DNA of 64,000 bases from Dichomitus squalens LYAD-421 SS1 (GCF_000275845.1 NW_006766891.1:747903-811902); one strand, 5' to 3'; positions 46,009 through 58,459 are shown, counted from the stretch's first letter. The notes: generated by a model from the sequence alone, not told the origin. Numbers and translations are program-made.

Positions 46009-46460
46009 TCAGGGGATTATGTAGTCCTTCAACTTCTCCAGCGCAGACAGCGAGGGCAGTCCACGCGACCTTCCCAGTCGTCTCAGTGCCCAGCCCGTGG
46101 AAAGCGGCTCCCACGTCCATTGCTTCCGCGATCGGACGTAGCATCTCGGATACGCTTCGAGGGCCCCAAGACGAGGGAAGGGCGGTTCGGTCTTTACGCT
46201 CTGGTGACACAGCGTAATGAGGTCATCCGGTGCAGCCTTGACATCCCCGGTGAGCGGCAGCGCAACGTTGGGAGTCTGCAATAGCGAGTGGGTATTGCAC
46301 GAGAATCGGTGCATCGCTAAATTCTGCCTGGTGAGAATCGGTGCATCGCTGGAATCTGCCTGGTGAGAATGGTCGGCTGTAATCTGCAAATGAACCTCCG
46401 TGACTGCTGCGTTCCTGCGCTGACATTTTAAGATGCACCCCAGAATTGGAATTAATGCCA
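46009..46460 (-). pseudogene. MYND-family C-terminal fragment, copy 5
   Basis: The minus-strand frame retains only the last part of the family domain: LITLCHQSVKTEPPF corresponds to the C-x2-S-x-N block of the paralogues, and RSRKQWTWEPL to the K-x-W-x-W block. The finger and the first half of the domain are missing. It sits just downstream of copy 6 on the same strand and is closest to it (RIRKQWVWEPL there), so it looks like the remnant of a tandem duplicate. A 32-bp tandem duplication lies at its broken end. Confidence 0.65.
46301..46364. repeat. 32-bp tandem duplication
   Basis: Two adjacent 32-bp units (46301-46332 and 46333-46364) begin gagaatcggtgcatcgct and differ at three positions near the middle. 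They lie at the truncated edge of MYND copy 5. Confidence 0.85.
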
Positions 46461-46556
46461 ACATGGCTAGTGATTAAAGGGCCCGGGTGGTCAATGTATA
46501 TATTACAAGTGTGACTTCATCCTCAATTGACTCACCCATCGTGTCGTACCAACTCC

Positions 46557-47568
46557 TCAGATGTTATAATACAACAACATCAAGTCTTGTGGAGGTGGCT
46601 TCATCGTCAATCCTTCCAGTACAACCAAGGGACTGCACTGCGTGCGCCCTTCGATGTAGTCGACCCAGTCTGTGAACAGCGGCTCCCAAACCCATTGCTT
46701 GCGGATGCGCTTGTAGCGTCCAGGGACCGGGAGTTGTAACTGACCGACGCCTTCGGATGGGGCGCGGAATGGTAGCTCCGTGTTGAGGCTGCGAAGACAG
46801 ATTTTCGTAAGCTCTTCGAGGGGAAGGTCGAGATGACTGCCTAGCGAAGCGATCCCTCCCGGATCGGGACGGTACCACGGGAATGACTGGAGCGAGTTGT
46901 GAACGCTCCCGTCCAGCGTGAACAGAGCGAGGACGGCACCATCGGGGGAACGGACGATGGGGGGGCAAGACCGCCTGAACTGCGCGAGGCCGTTCGCGCG
47001 GGAGGCGGTGAGGATGTCAATCTTTCGCGGATCGGTTTCGTCGAGCCATTCGGTGCGGAGGAACGTGAATGTGCATGCGGGGTTGCCATTAGGGTTGCCC
47101 GCAGGGGAGGAACGGGAGAATCTGAAGCGGAGGACGGCGTTGTCGGGCTGCTCACGGCGACCGAATTTGAATCGAAGGAGAGTAGAGATCTTGGTCACAG
47201 TCTCGAGCGCCCATTCGTGTGCGGAGAGGTAGTCGCTGAAAGCCTGCGTCAGGTCCTGGAGGGTGGCGAAGCCGTGTAACTCATCAGGTAGAGAACAAGG
47301 TCTGTTCGCAAGCATCCGCTTGTTGCTGATGTATTGGCAGGAGGCTCTGAGCGACCACTGTTAGACTGTCGATGGAATCGATAGTGTAACGTACCACTAC
47401 TCACTTGTGCGTCGGCCAATGGGCTTTCTGGCACTCCTTACTGCAGTATGTTGGAGGGTCGACGCACCCGTTGCACTTCATGAGTTTGATCCCATCGCTA
47501 GGAGACAGCCCGCAGATTACACAAAGCCGAAGCGTACTGGGACTGCTAAGGGTGTATCGGAAGGACAT
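46557..47568 (-). CDS. MYND zinc-finger protein, family copy 6 (intact)
   Basis: Exons 47568..47405 and 47346..46557, with a 58-bp intron, join to 317 residues. The finger reads CVIC, CNGC, YCSKEC, then W-x3-H. The spacing between the CNGC pair and the next Tyr-Cys is one residue longer than in the paralogues (VDPPTYC). The intron splits the lysine codon after the last histidine, as elsewhere. The C-terminal domain shows LSAHEWALETVTK, CLRSLNTELPF and RKQWVWEPL. The ATG at 47568 leaves 15 residues before the first cysteine. No stop is seen. Confidence 0.8.
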
Positions 47569-49083
47569 GAAGGTCACGGGAAGCTAGCGATCGAATGAGG
47601 TCGCTGCTAGCTGAGCAGTTGAACTTGAGGCTAGCCGCAATGAACGAAATCGCTGCCCATCGTACTCGGAATGCGGATAACATCGCGCTCAGCATCGAAC
47701 AAACAGCTACAAACCAGACTGCATTGACCCGCCGCGGCCAGCGCCGATATCGAATTTTGCTGTCATCATGTGAAGCCAGTGCCCCTTCCACCGGGGCCAG
47801 AGCCAGAGCCAGAGCCAGACGCAGAAAGCATGCGCCGCGCCAGACACCGAGCTCTGCCAGGAGTGCGAGATGGAGGACTCGGTTGGATGGCGACGGTTAA
47901 TTGCAGTTCCTCCTGATTATGTCAGCAGATCTCAATTGCACCATTCGCCTGCACTGGCTGGCCTTCCCTTTCGCTGAAGCAGATTCGGAAGGGTCGATCT
48001 TCTTCCTCAGACTAAGTATTACTGCGAGGAAGCGAAAGATCTCGAGGTTGCAACAAAGTGCTCGAAGGTGGGGTTTTTGGTATGCAGGCAGATTTATGGA
48101 GGTATATGACGGTGCATCTGTACAAAAAATAGGTGGGCAAGGTCGCGCGCCATGCGTTCAAGTCAATGATCGTGTTTGGTGCTGTTGTTCAGGTCCCAGC
48201 GTCTAGATTAACCGGTTCTGTACTTCGAGCTTCGAGGATATTCAGTGTTACTGTACGCTTATCTCGTTTTTTGTTATATTGAGGTCCTACTTAGTACTTA
48301 CTTCAAACTCGATTGCTGGTTTCTCGGTAAGCATGAGCAGAAGCACGACGTAAGATCTAGGTGTTGTACTCGATTGCACTGAGGTTTGATGGCGGCAAAT
48401 GAACTGATATACTCGGCTATTCTCGGCCAGCGCTTGGCATTCATCTCGAAGTCAGACAACCTCACCTGTCCATGACATCGGCGGAGATATATATATCAAT
48501 AGTGATAAAGGCATCTTATAACACACAGAAATCATGCATAAGGCATGCTAGGGGAGACAACACCCGATAAAGGTACACGGTGAGGAGGATGCCCCGGGGG
48601 CTGAATTGCTTAGATCAGCTGCTATGCATCCGGATCAATCCAGTCCGATCTGCCCGACACCGGAGTCAAACTGCAGTCGTGCTTCCAGTGTCAACTCCCA
48701 GGTCCTACGACAAGGTATTCTAGCCTACTTCCTAGACAAATATGCTTGCTAAGGTGAAATCCACAAACAACAGTAGAAACACACAGCAAAACCTGAGAGT
48801 ACAAATGTACAATTATACCTCCATAGATATCCCTTCATAATCATAACTCCATACTTATGACTATCATGATGCTCGCTTTTGTTCTGCTACTGCCAAGTAT
48901 TGGCTTGAAACGGCGTCTCCTGCTTCGGCTATGAATGTTGGAACAGCATCGAACAAACCACATGCGTCCTGCCATCCAGACGTGACAAGCGAGGTAGTAA
49001 GGCGTCAGAGTACACACGTGGTATTCACCCCACGGCTGTCCTCGCTAATCCGAAATAAACAGCCAGCATTACACCTCACGCTC
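47569..49083. other. Intergenic, no gene seen
   Basis: It lies between two divergently oriented MYND copies and must hold both promoters. AT-rich around 48480-48900. Only short frames are seen. Confidence 0.45.
47796..47819. repeat. Hexanucleotide microsatellite (GCCAGA)4
   Basis: Four perfect tandem units of gccaga. Confidence 0.85.
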
Positions 49084-50135
49084 ATGGACACCTTTTCGTT
49101 CTCGGAGAGCGTAGCAGTCCGCTTTCCTTTCTCTGGGTTTTGCGACTGGTGCAAGGAGAGCGCACATGAATCCAGAGGTGGAAAGCTGAAGAAGTGCACG
49201 GGATGCTCTGTCGTGCGGTACTGCGGTAAAGAATGCCAGGTCGCCGCATGGCCAACGCACAAGTGAGTTCTGCTTTAGTCCTGAGTCAGCTCATACTTGA
49301 TGATATCTATGAGCTACGTGATACTGATCTCGGTTGATTGGACAGGTACATGTGTCGGTCAAAGTCGAAGGACGACGCCGCCCAGCTGGGCTACCCCTCC
49401 GCCGCCTGCATCGCCAGTGCCCTCAGATACTGGGCGACTATCCATATGTGGTCCTTGCGAACAATCACGGAGACGAACGCACAAGGGAGAGCAGGTGTCG
49501 ACTAGTATCTAGACAATCAGCACGCGATGGTCTTCGTGCTTTCCCCTCGCAACCCCGACGCCGCCGACCCCAACAATCCAGCCAAGGCTTTCCAGGTCGA
49601 AGAAGGCGGCATGGTCTTCAAGGACGATCGCGAATTCCTGCGATCGCAGTGGGAACTCATCGAGAAGACATGCAAGACTTTGACCGACTCCATGCGGACG
49701 AAGCTGGCCACTGAGGCTGAGCGGCAGGCATTCGCGGACTTCCTTCCTGCCGCATTCCATTTCAAGACGACGGGGCTGGTTTCGTTTCACCAGTACCCCA
49801 TTTATCGGCTGCGGGAGCATGGAGCGGGTCCGTCGTATGAGCATGCGCACAGTGAGGAGAACTGCCACTGTACACTTCTCCATGACGTCGCCGTGATGTG
49901 TGTCGACTCGATCAATAGCGGTATGGTCCTTCGGGCTCCGGGAGGCGACGACAACCAACCTCTCCCGGACGTCTGCTTTTACCGCCGGACGAAGAAGTCT
50001 TGGGAGTGCGTGCGTCTGAATTGGGAGTGGGACAAGGTCGGCGTCGACGTACCATCACCATCCAGGTCTGGGTTGTACCCTGCAGAGATCTACAGGCGAT
50101 ACCACCAGCTCCTCCCGCACCGGATGTACCAGTAG
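49084..50135 (+). pseudogene. MYND-family copy 7 with one in-frame stop
   Basis: Exons 49084..49262 and 49346..50135 (83-bp intron) give a frame of 323 codons, open except for a single TAG at 49503-49505. The finger is complete (CDWC, CTGC, YCGKEC, W-x3-H) and the intron is in the usual place. The domain after the stop is fully readable, with CVDSINSGMVLRAP and a KKSWEC block where the paralogues have K-x-W-x-W. The stop falls about 53 codons into exon 2, where the paralogues continue without break. Either a recent nonsense mutation, a sequencing error, or a gene making only the finger. Confidence 0.7.
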
Positions 50136-50752
50136 GATTTCTTTCTCCACGTCTACAAGACCATCCTGAAGGAAGTCTTTCAGTCTCGACGTCGACGGCG
50201 ATACGAACTTGCCCGGGTGACAGACTACATCTCGCATGTCACTTTGATTATCTCGACTGCATGGTTGTTTGAAATAGATTCTACCATGAGGTGCCAACGT
50301 GTTGAACTCGTAGTACTATCCCATTCTCAACATCCGACCAATCTGTTCTACAGCGGCCACAGCACGCGAGCGCGTAGAAGGCATCGATTGCCTACTGAGT
50401 GGGATCGTCTTTATCGGGCATGGATCAGGTTGACCTCAGAGGGAGATCAGGTCCTAGACGGTTTAGAGAGCAACGATAGGGCGGCGGAAGAAAGTGAGAT
50501 GCACATCTAAACAACCGTCAACAAGACCAGGTGGCTGACGCACAAGCTGTCGAAAACCTTGAATACCCCCAAACCTTTACCTCGGGGCGACCACCATGCA
50601 GCTTGCATGGGAATTGAGGCTCCTAAGTAGACTATAAATATCGCCTGGATCATTACTACAACGGCAGGCAATGAGATGTCGAGATGGAGGTGCCTGGACT
50701 GGTACTGCAAAGGGTATTAAAATCGTCGAATAGACTCGAAGTAGTCCATGCG
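50136..50752. other. Intergenic between convergent MYND copies
   Basis: It separates the convergent 3' ends of copies 7 and 8. A plus-strand frame at 50217-50510 has no recognisable content. Confidence 0.45.
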
Positions 50753-51799
50753 TTACAGTGACCTGAACACAATCATGGTTTCCGAGGGCGTGATACCAGC
50801 TTTCAGTTTGTCTAGTGTTTCGTCCAACCCTTGGTGCTCCCCTCTTTGATACTCTGTCCAGGTGGGGAACAACGCCTTCCACGTCCAAGAAGATCCTTGG
50901 GATCGAACGAATCGGCCGGGAAGCGCGAACAGCAGACCCATCGGACCGGCTTCTTCGACCGCCCGTAATGGAAGCCCGGCGTTGATGCTGCCGGCAGATA
51001 GCTCGAGGATATCGCCCAAGACGGTGTTCTTTGTCGGCTCCGATAGCGTCTGGGGATGGAAGGGTCGGAAGAGCGGATAGTTATGCAAGAACGTCATGTT
51101 CAAGCCCTCCACATCGAACATGACGGGCAACAGCCCTGCGTATAAGGGATGTCGACCGTAGAGCTCCGCGGCGGCCGCTCGTGTTGGCTGGCTGCGCATC
51201 CAGTCTGCGGCCGCGCGGGGATTGTAAAGCGCGTGGTCGGTCAGGGAAACGAAGCCATGGCTCTTCAACCGGAACGTGCGCGCAGGGTTGCGCTCAGAGA
51301 GTCCGAGGACTGATGCGGGGATGAGGAAAATGTACAACATCTTGGGGGGACTCAACACCCAATCGAGCCCTCCGCTTCGCAGCACATGGGCCTTGGCTAA
51401 CGACCTCAAAGCCCATGTGTGTGCTTCCATGAACTCTTGAAGGGTGTTGGTGAATGTTGCGAGATCAGAGTAGCCGAGGGAGCGTAATCCGCTATGCAGT
51501 TGTCCCGAGTTATTCCTTGCGGTGAAGTCGGTAGCGTCGCAGCATACTAATCTGAGGGTGATAGAAGGTCAGTGAAGCCACATGTTGAGGTAGAACACTA
51601 ACTTGTGCTTTTGCCATGCTGCCTTTTGACACGCCTTACTGCAATACAGAGCTCTTGAGCATCCTGCGCACTTGCGTAACCGGGTGGCTGGGTCCTCCTC
51701 CTGGGCTCGGGCACAGTGGTGACACCGTCGGAGCGCCGGAACAGACAGAGGCACGTCGGGGAAGTGGCTGACCACAGCCTCCCAAGTATTGGACTGCAT
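50753..51799 (-). CDS. MYND zinc-finger protein, family copy 8 (intact)
   Basis: Exons 51799..51603 and 51551..50753, with a 51-bp intron, give 331 residues. The finger is CHHC, CAGC, YCSKAC, W-x3-H, with a slightly longer first loop (ARAQEEDPATRLRK). The intron again splits the lysine codon after the last histidine. The C-terminal domain has FMEAHTWALRSLAKAH, LLPVMFDVEGLN, SAGSINAGLPLRAV and GSSWTWKAL, and ends at a Leu-rich tail. No defect is seen. Confidence 0.82.
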
Positions 51800-53413
51800 T
51801 GTACAAGCTAATTCCCGGAGATTGCTCGTGTCTAATGATTAAGGATTGCTAGCCTGGTGCTGGTTGGTGGAGAGAGCAGAACCTTGGGCTTCAAGCGCTG
51901 CCGCCCTACTGCCAGGCTCTATCCGACTCGTGATTGGAAGTGGCGCTTTTCGGCCCGACTCGGATCTACATCTTCACTTTCCCTATGGGAACCTACCTCG
52001 TGTTACTCCTTTTTTCAACGCAATTGCCTGGAACCCACAAGACTACGTGTATGCTCATATGTCAATGATACCAGATCTGCATTCGCCCAAAAACTGCACA
52101 TTCAAGAGTCAAGCGCCGAGAAATCCCAAAAGTAGGTTTGGTAGATATAAAGTTAGATGAACGAGCCTGCAAGGGACTCCATGCCAAGCTTCAGGCCTCA
52201 GGCCTTCAAGAGGCACTAGGATGGATGCCTTGTCCTACGGCTTGTGGGACTCTCCAGCCAGTAGGAGAAGCCAAGCGTAGCATGTCTCACCCCTCTACGA
52301 TGGCGAGCGCCCGGTGAGAGATACACAAGTTCGAGGAGCACGCACCAGCCTGAATGCTATTAGCTCTGGCCTCTACAGCGACACCTCACAGGACTATCGC
52401 GACCTTGTCCTCAGTCTTTTTCCGGCTTTAATCGCAGCGGACCATGCGGCATTCTCGAAAAGAACGCGATCAGCATCTTTTTGTTCTCCGGAACTCACCC
52501 TTCTCCCCAGTTTGGTGGCGTCTCTCCTCTTGAGCGTTGGTGCAAATTTGGTCACCAGGGCCTGCCTAATAGATCACGAAAGGGGTCTCGACCTTCAAGC
52601 TGGCGTGCATGTTCGCTTTCGCCACAATCTACGCAGGAGCATCGTGCCGGATGCACCAGATGGCGAAGGCGGTTCATAGCCTCTTCGACGCTGGTGGTAT
52701 ACTCGCACCGTGTCATGCTGAATGATTAAAGCTATTTGAAGACGTACAATACCCAGTGAGCAGAGATTCAGCAGGCCCCCCGCATCGTTCGTATGTACGC
52801 ACTCACCACGTCAGAGTATACGCTCGAGTCCCACAATATCAAAAAAGCATGACCACCGGTACTAGCGAAACAGTGGTCACTCAGACAAGTACGCACCGCA
52901 CTACAATGGCCCTGGGAGGTCGATGACCATGGTCAATAACACGTCAGTAGAATCTGCTCGCTTCGAGAAGCGAAGTGATGTTGCCCCCGGTTGGTTTGCA
53001 ACAGGGGTCAGCCGAAGTCCTTTACATCCCACTGGGGTTTGCGGACAGTGTGAAGACCCCGGCGGTCGCACAATAAGCACTAGCCTGGAGGGCCTTACAA
53101 GTGTCTCATGTACGGATATCTGAGTTGAATATCAACGAGAGAGGTCTGTCGTCCCTCATCTCGTGCATAATAATACAGTGATCTGTGCCGATTGAGGTCA
53201 GCGCAAGAATGGTTGGGGGCGCAAAGCCACTCACCTATGCACTAATTCAAGGCGATGCCGACAAGAAGATATAATAGATACTCGGAGAAACACCTAGAGA
53301 GACGGCTACAAAAGTCACAATCAAGAAGGCGTAGTCCATAGTGTTACATTCGGGTTCGGATCGCAAGCAGAGTAGCTGCCAGGTGTGCCGTGGGCTTAAC
53401 CAGTGTACCCGCC
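51800..53413. other. Intergenic, no gene seen
   Basis: About 1.6 kb between the start of MYND copy 8 and the 3' end of the METTL14-like gene. Short frames only. Confidence 0.45.
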
Positions 53414-55775
53414 TTAAAAACCCTCCCCGCTCCATTGTCCCATCCCCTGCCCCATCCCCATCCCCATCCCCATCATGTTGTGTCCCATCCCCGAGTTCAT
53501 ACCCATCCGCATTCCTCCCATTCCTCCCATATTGTTCATGCCGCCCATGTTGTTCATCCCGCTCATGCCCATCATGCCCTCGCCCATCCCGCCATCCCAC
53601 ATGCCCCCACCCGCTCCATCCATGAACTGACCCTCCCCGTTCCCCATCCAGCCCATCCCGCCCCCGGCCATGCCCATGTTTCCGTCGAACCCTCCACCGC
53701 CAAAGCGCCCTCCGCCGTGCCCTCCGCCCCCGCCGCGGAAGCCCATCCCCTGCTGGCCCATTCCGGCCATCCCCATAGCGTTCATCCCGCCCATAGGGCC
53801 ACCCATGGCGTTCATACCTCCCATCCCCATCCCGCCCACGCTGACGTTGATACCGAGCCCGGGCATACCCATGTCCCCACCCCAGCCGCCCATCATGCCC
53901 ATACCGCCCATGTCTCCGCCCATCGTGTTCATGCTGTTGATCGGCAGCATCGCGGGGGGACCCATCATTCCCCGACCTTGGTTCCCGAATCCTCCGCCGC
54001 CGCGTCCCCCGCCCCCACCTGCAGCTCCGCCGGAGACCGTCATTGACAGCGGAAGCTGCATGGGAGAGCCGGCGGACATTGCGGAATTTATCATGCCCGC
54101 GCCTGCGTTCGTCGACCCGCCTCGCACAGGCGACTTCGGGCGAAGCGCGTCGATATCTGCCACGACGCCCGCCACCGTCAGTCATCTGCACAGGCCGACG
54201 CCTCGCGTCCAGATTTGCTGAGTACGCACCTGGGGTCACCGGCACGACCAATTTCTGCCCGCCGCCCGCGAGGTCCTTGATCCTCGCCTCCCACGTCTCC
54301 CTGTTCCAGCGCATCGCGCCCTCCTGGCCCTCCTCATCCCCCAAGGTCATGCCTTCCTCAATGCGGTCCTCCTCGCCCTCGGCGAGCGCGGTGACCCACC
54401 CGCGGCGCGTCGTGCGCGCGCGGCCGAAGATCTCGAGCCGGCGAAGCCCGAGGCAGAAGTTCTCGATGAGCGTGTACATTTCGGGTGGCTTCAGCGTCGG
54501 GTCTGAGGAATCCCCTTCCCAGATCAGGACGTCCGTGTCTGTGCAAGAGGAGGGAGGGAGAAGAGAAAGGCGTGTGAGGAAGCGCATACACCAGGACAAG
54601 GGGGGGAGGAGGCACGCACCAACATTACAGTGGACAAACCAGCTGTCGGTGGACCGCCGCACGGTGCCGCGTATGCCCATAAGACAGTGCTGCTTTGTCC
54701 GGGTGAGGAGGGACGTAGTGGGTGGGTCCGTCTGAGGTGCTACCATTGTCAATATATGTTAACCGTGCAAGAACGAGCGAACGTACCCCAGGGCCCTTGT
54801 TCGACGTCTTATTCGTCTTCACCCACACGATGTCCTCGCACCTCCGGAAACCCCACTTCGCCATCACCTCGCGACCGCGTTCAAGCCCTTCTCCTGATCC
54901 ACTTCCTACCCATAGAAGTACAAACGAGGGGTCCGCCGAGAGGGCGGGTATGGGAAGGTCTTGTAAATCATCCCAGGTGAACGAAGAAGAGAAAGGAGGG
55001 TCTATCAGGATGACGTCGAATTTAGATCCTTGTAGTGAGGACAGCTCGGAGTAAGGGAGGAACGTTGGTGGGATGGCGTGCGCAGCGACCGCCGCCTTTT
55101 TCAGTGCGAGTAGTCTCTGCTGCTTTGGGTACCTAATCGACACGTTCTATGTCAGCGAAGGCTCTCGGAGTGGCAGAACATAGCAACCCTCCATCCACAT
55201 GCTCTGGCTCGATGCGTTAAGGGATTGCAGAGCATAGAGTAGTAGGAGTCACATATTGAACAAAGCAACTCCGTGAACGCAGCCGAAAGGACAGTGGCGA
55301 ACCCCGTGCCATAATAACTTGGTACAGTAGCAGCATGGACAGGATGCGAGTCTGGGAGAGGATTAGACTGCAGGACTCACTCTTCGAAACGATGCTCCGG
55401 ATCCGCCCCCAGCACCCAGTTCTGCGGCCACTCGCCTCCATCGACGTAGCGCTGCGAGTAATCGTTCCTTATCGTCTCTTCCTCAGGAACATAATTGCTA
55501 TACCGCGCCAGGCGTGCGCGCTTTGCAGGGGGCAAGTCCGGTCTATGTGGTTTGGGGACAGGAACCAGCAGAGGAGACGAGGGCGGTGAGTGTGAAGGTG
55601 AACGGGGAGGAGTCGGGATCAGAGGGAGCTTTAGTATCGCATTGGGCGGAGATGGTAGGGTCTTAAGCTGGCGGCGGAAGTTTCTCTGTGTGTTCCGGAG
55701 ACGAGAGACGAGGGCATTATGCGTCGCGAGCAGCTCGTTAGCTGATGCTAAACATTCGGTGGTCGTGACGCTCAT
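53414..55775 (-). CDS. MT-A70 family protein, METTL14/Kar4 type
   Basis: Predicted partner subunit of the METTL3/Ime4 m6A mRNA methyltransferase, in the nucleus. Exons 55775..55381, 55132..54787, 54731..54620, 54538..54230 and 54156..53414 join in frame to 634 residues. After a Pro-rich, basic N-terminus the MT-A70 fold starts with HRFEEYPK and continues with FDVILIDPPF, FVLLWVGSGSGEGLERG, WGFRRCEDIVWVKTNK, KQHCLMGIRGTVRRSTD, FVHCNVD and IENFCLGLRRLEIFGR. These match METTL14 better than METTL3. At residues 176-179 it has DPPF, where METTL3 has DPPW and animal METTL14 has EPPL. The last about 210 residues are Gly/Met-rich, starting with RGGGGFGN-like RNA-binding repeats. Intron 1 is unusually long (248 bp). 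Confidence 0.88.
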
Positions 55776-56579
55776 AGATGGCAGACACTAGAGCACAACT
55801 TGGCGTTCAGTAGAGTCGATGGGTGGAGTTGCAGGTTCCTTGGCAGTCCCGGTTCATGCACGATCCTCAGCAGTCAGTCGCCGACGAAGTGAGCTCGGTG
55901 GACTAGGGTCCGAGATAGTCGGAGCAGGCAGGAATAGGCGCCAGCTATGTCGGCGCGGTAGCTGTGAACAACAGCAGTCCTCTCGCTGATTTGAGCTTGA
56001 TCGGAGCTGCGAATTCACACAAACCAGACTGGCACAACGGTCAAGGGATCATGACAAGGCGTGATTGGCATTCACGTGGTATTCGAAAGGCTACAACTTG
56101 GTGATCGAATAGCGACGACAGCAAATAGTACTAGAACAGGTGCACTGAGAAACAAATACAAGAGGGGGTCGACATTGATTTCTGCGGGGGTACAGAGATA
56201 ATCAGTATGCGGTCTACTTCCACGAACGAAATCAAACACGCACCATGACGCCGCGGAGACGTCTCGTTGCGTTAACGCTATCCTCCGATATCCGGCAAGG
56301 ATCACCCGCGTCCCAACTTTCGTGCTTGTCGTTTACACTTTGCAACGCGCGCGTCCTCGAGGACTTCTCGGCTTCCTCATCGTTCACAACAGTTGAAACA
56401 GCTGCAACTCGCTGGCCTGACCGGACGGCGACAGCGTCCGTCGCCATCAGCGTCTCAACCACCGTCTCAACACGACTGACATCCCCAGCCGCGACGCGTC
56501 CTGCCGGCGTTCCCCTCCCCTCCGCCCCACCCGGCGAGCCCAAGCCGAGGGGGGCTCCAGAATGGAGCCTCCAGAAAAG
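55776..56579. other. Intergenic, doubtful small frame
   Basis: A minus-strand pair of segments could be spliced to a short protein ending in one hydrophobic, membrane-like helix (around 56080-56160). There is no support beyond the frames. Confidence 0.35.
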
Positions 56580-58165
56580 TCAGATATCGTCGTTGTCCGA
56601 GAAGAACTCCTCTTCGTCGTCGTCGACGCTCTGCAAGTTTGTAAAGTCGACCTTGTACCGGAGCAGGCCGCCGATGCCTCCGAAGCCCTTCACGAACTGC
56701 GCGCCCTCCTGCGAGCGGTTGGTGACGAACTCGAGGTTCGCGCCGAACTCCTTGTACTTCTCCGCGAACCACTCGAGCAGCGGCTGCGGGTCGACAACCT
56801 TCTCCATCTCGAGCCCGGTCGACTTGTCGATGAAACGCTCGCGCTCCTTCTCTTGCTCCTTGGTCGCATGAATGATGATCTCCTCTGCAGCCAGGGTGAG
56901 CATTCTTCACGTGGAGACATTCATATAGTTCGTTCGCGTACCACCAGCCGCGTTCCGGAGCACATAGCGAGTGATGTCCAAGTTTTCCCAGACGATCAAG
57001 GTCTCCACGGCACCGAGGTCAAGCGCCTTAAGGGTGTCGTCGATACCGAAACAGTATTTGCCGGTATCCTGACTGATCTCGTCGAAGTACCTCTGAATGA
57101 GCCTCTTCTCCTGGACGAACTTGACGTTGGAGAGGGCCTCGGCTGCGAGCTCAATAGCCTGTCACACGAGGTCAATCTGACATCAAGCAAATTCGGCAGG
57201 GAGGACAAAAGGCGCACCTGATTAAAGCCGTTCTCACCACCGTAGCTGACATCAACGACCTTTATGACCTTCGCAGCCAGACGAGGATCGAACATGTCAC
57301 TCTGCGACAGCTCCGTCTTGAAATCCGCACTGCCAGCAAGCACAAGTCCAGTGACGTTGACCTTGTCGTTCGTGATGAAGTGCTGCACTGCCAACTCCGC
57401 GACCTTGCGGACATAATTGTGGCGCTTCTCGTCACGGAGACGCGCGAAACGCAGGGCGGACTGACCACCACGGCCGTGCTTTTTCGGGAGGTCGACGGTG
57501 AACTTGTGGATGACCTCGCGAGTGTTTCCCGCGACCGTACCAAAGAGGGTACCGTTACCGTCCATGACAATGAATCCGAACTTGGAATCAGACTCGAGGA
57601 GCTCTTGAAGCGCCTCCGTGTGGAACTTATTGTCACATAGGTAGAGCGAACTGTCGGGTGCCTTTTTGAGAAGGATGGATATACAGAAAGAAGAGTCGAA
57701 CGTACGTGTTGATCGGCTTGTGGGGCTCGAAGTCGAAAGAGACCTTCTTCTCCTTTCCTTCGTCTGTCAAGATTGTGCCGACAAAGAGTACAAGACCGTT
57801 CGGAGGCACTCTGTTGTACAGCTTGAGCCGCTGCTGGGTGGATGTGATGGCCGCGAGCACGGAAAGACGGTTGACACGGGACTTGATGTTGGACGCAGTA
57901 CCATATTCCTGCGTCAACATCGCGTTGATGCGGGAGATTTGATCCTGCAGACCAAGGTGAGCGATCGGACAGCGATTTTAAAGAGAATGCGCACCTTAGG
58001 CGGAATGATGAGCGAGATCATGGAAGTACCCGCTCTGGATTGTGCGATGAGTGAGAGCCAGTACGGGGACAACAGGTGGACGTACCCTCGGGCTGCGTCA
58101 AGGCTCTTGATGAGCTTCTTGACCTTCCACATCTGGATGTTCTGCTCCGCTGGATCCTGACTCAT
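56580..58165 (-). CDS. SUP45: Eukaryotic translation release factor eRF1
   Basis: Recognises all three stop codons and triggers peptide release on the ribosome. Exons 58165..58086, 58034..57995, 57944..57706, 57650..57218, 57158..56942 and 56884..56580 join to 437 residues, the family length. The stop-codon motifs NIKS (residues 59-62) and YLCDNKF (the Y-x-C-x3-F motif, 123-129) and the catalytic GGQ loop (HGRGGQ, 181-183) are intact. The C-terminal domain ends in the usual acidic tail ([11 protein letters not shown]), which binds eRF3. Five introns of 50-59 bp. It is divergent from the Pop7 gene, 294 bp away. No defect is seen. Confidence 0.96.
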
Positions 58166-58459
58166 GTTGGCAACAGTCTACGCTAGTAGAGAGACCTTTT
58201 GAAGAGAGATGGGGGAGGATCGGGGGAAAGATATGAGGGCGAGCTCGTCCTGGGGCCCGAGGCAGATATCTTGCCCTCACCAAATTTTTGATCATTATGT
58301 CAGTATGGGCGCCAAATTAAACTTATCCCCCAAATTGCCCCCGGTTCGGCGGGATAACCTCGGCAAAGCCTTCATCTGGAAGTCAAATACACTCTGCTGC
58401 ATTCACCCATTCACCCACTGACTTACACCCGCTCATCGCCATTCTCTTCGGGACCATCT
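58166..58459. promoter_or_regulatory. Shared intergenic promoter of eRF1 and Pop7
   Basis: The two start codons face away from each other across 294 bp, so both promoters must lie here. No clear TATA box is seen on either strand, which fits housekeeping expression. Confidence 0.5.

Noticed and set aside
53390..54046. Plus-strand His/Pro-rich frame
   Set aside because: It is the reverse of the Gly/Met repeat tail of the METTL14-like gene.
56245..57221. Plus-strand frames opposite eRF1
   Set aside because: They overlap eRF1 exons 4 to 6, which are unambiguous.
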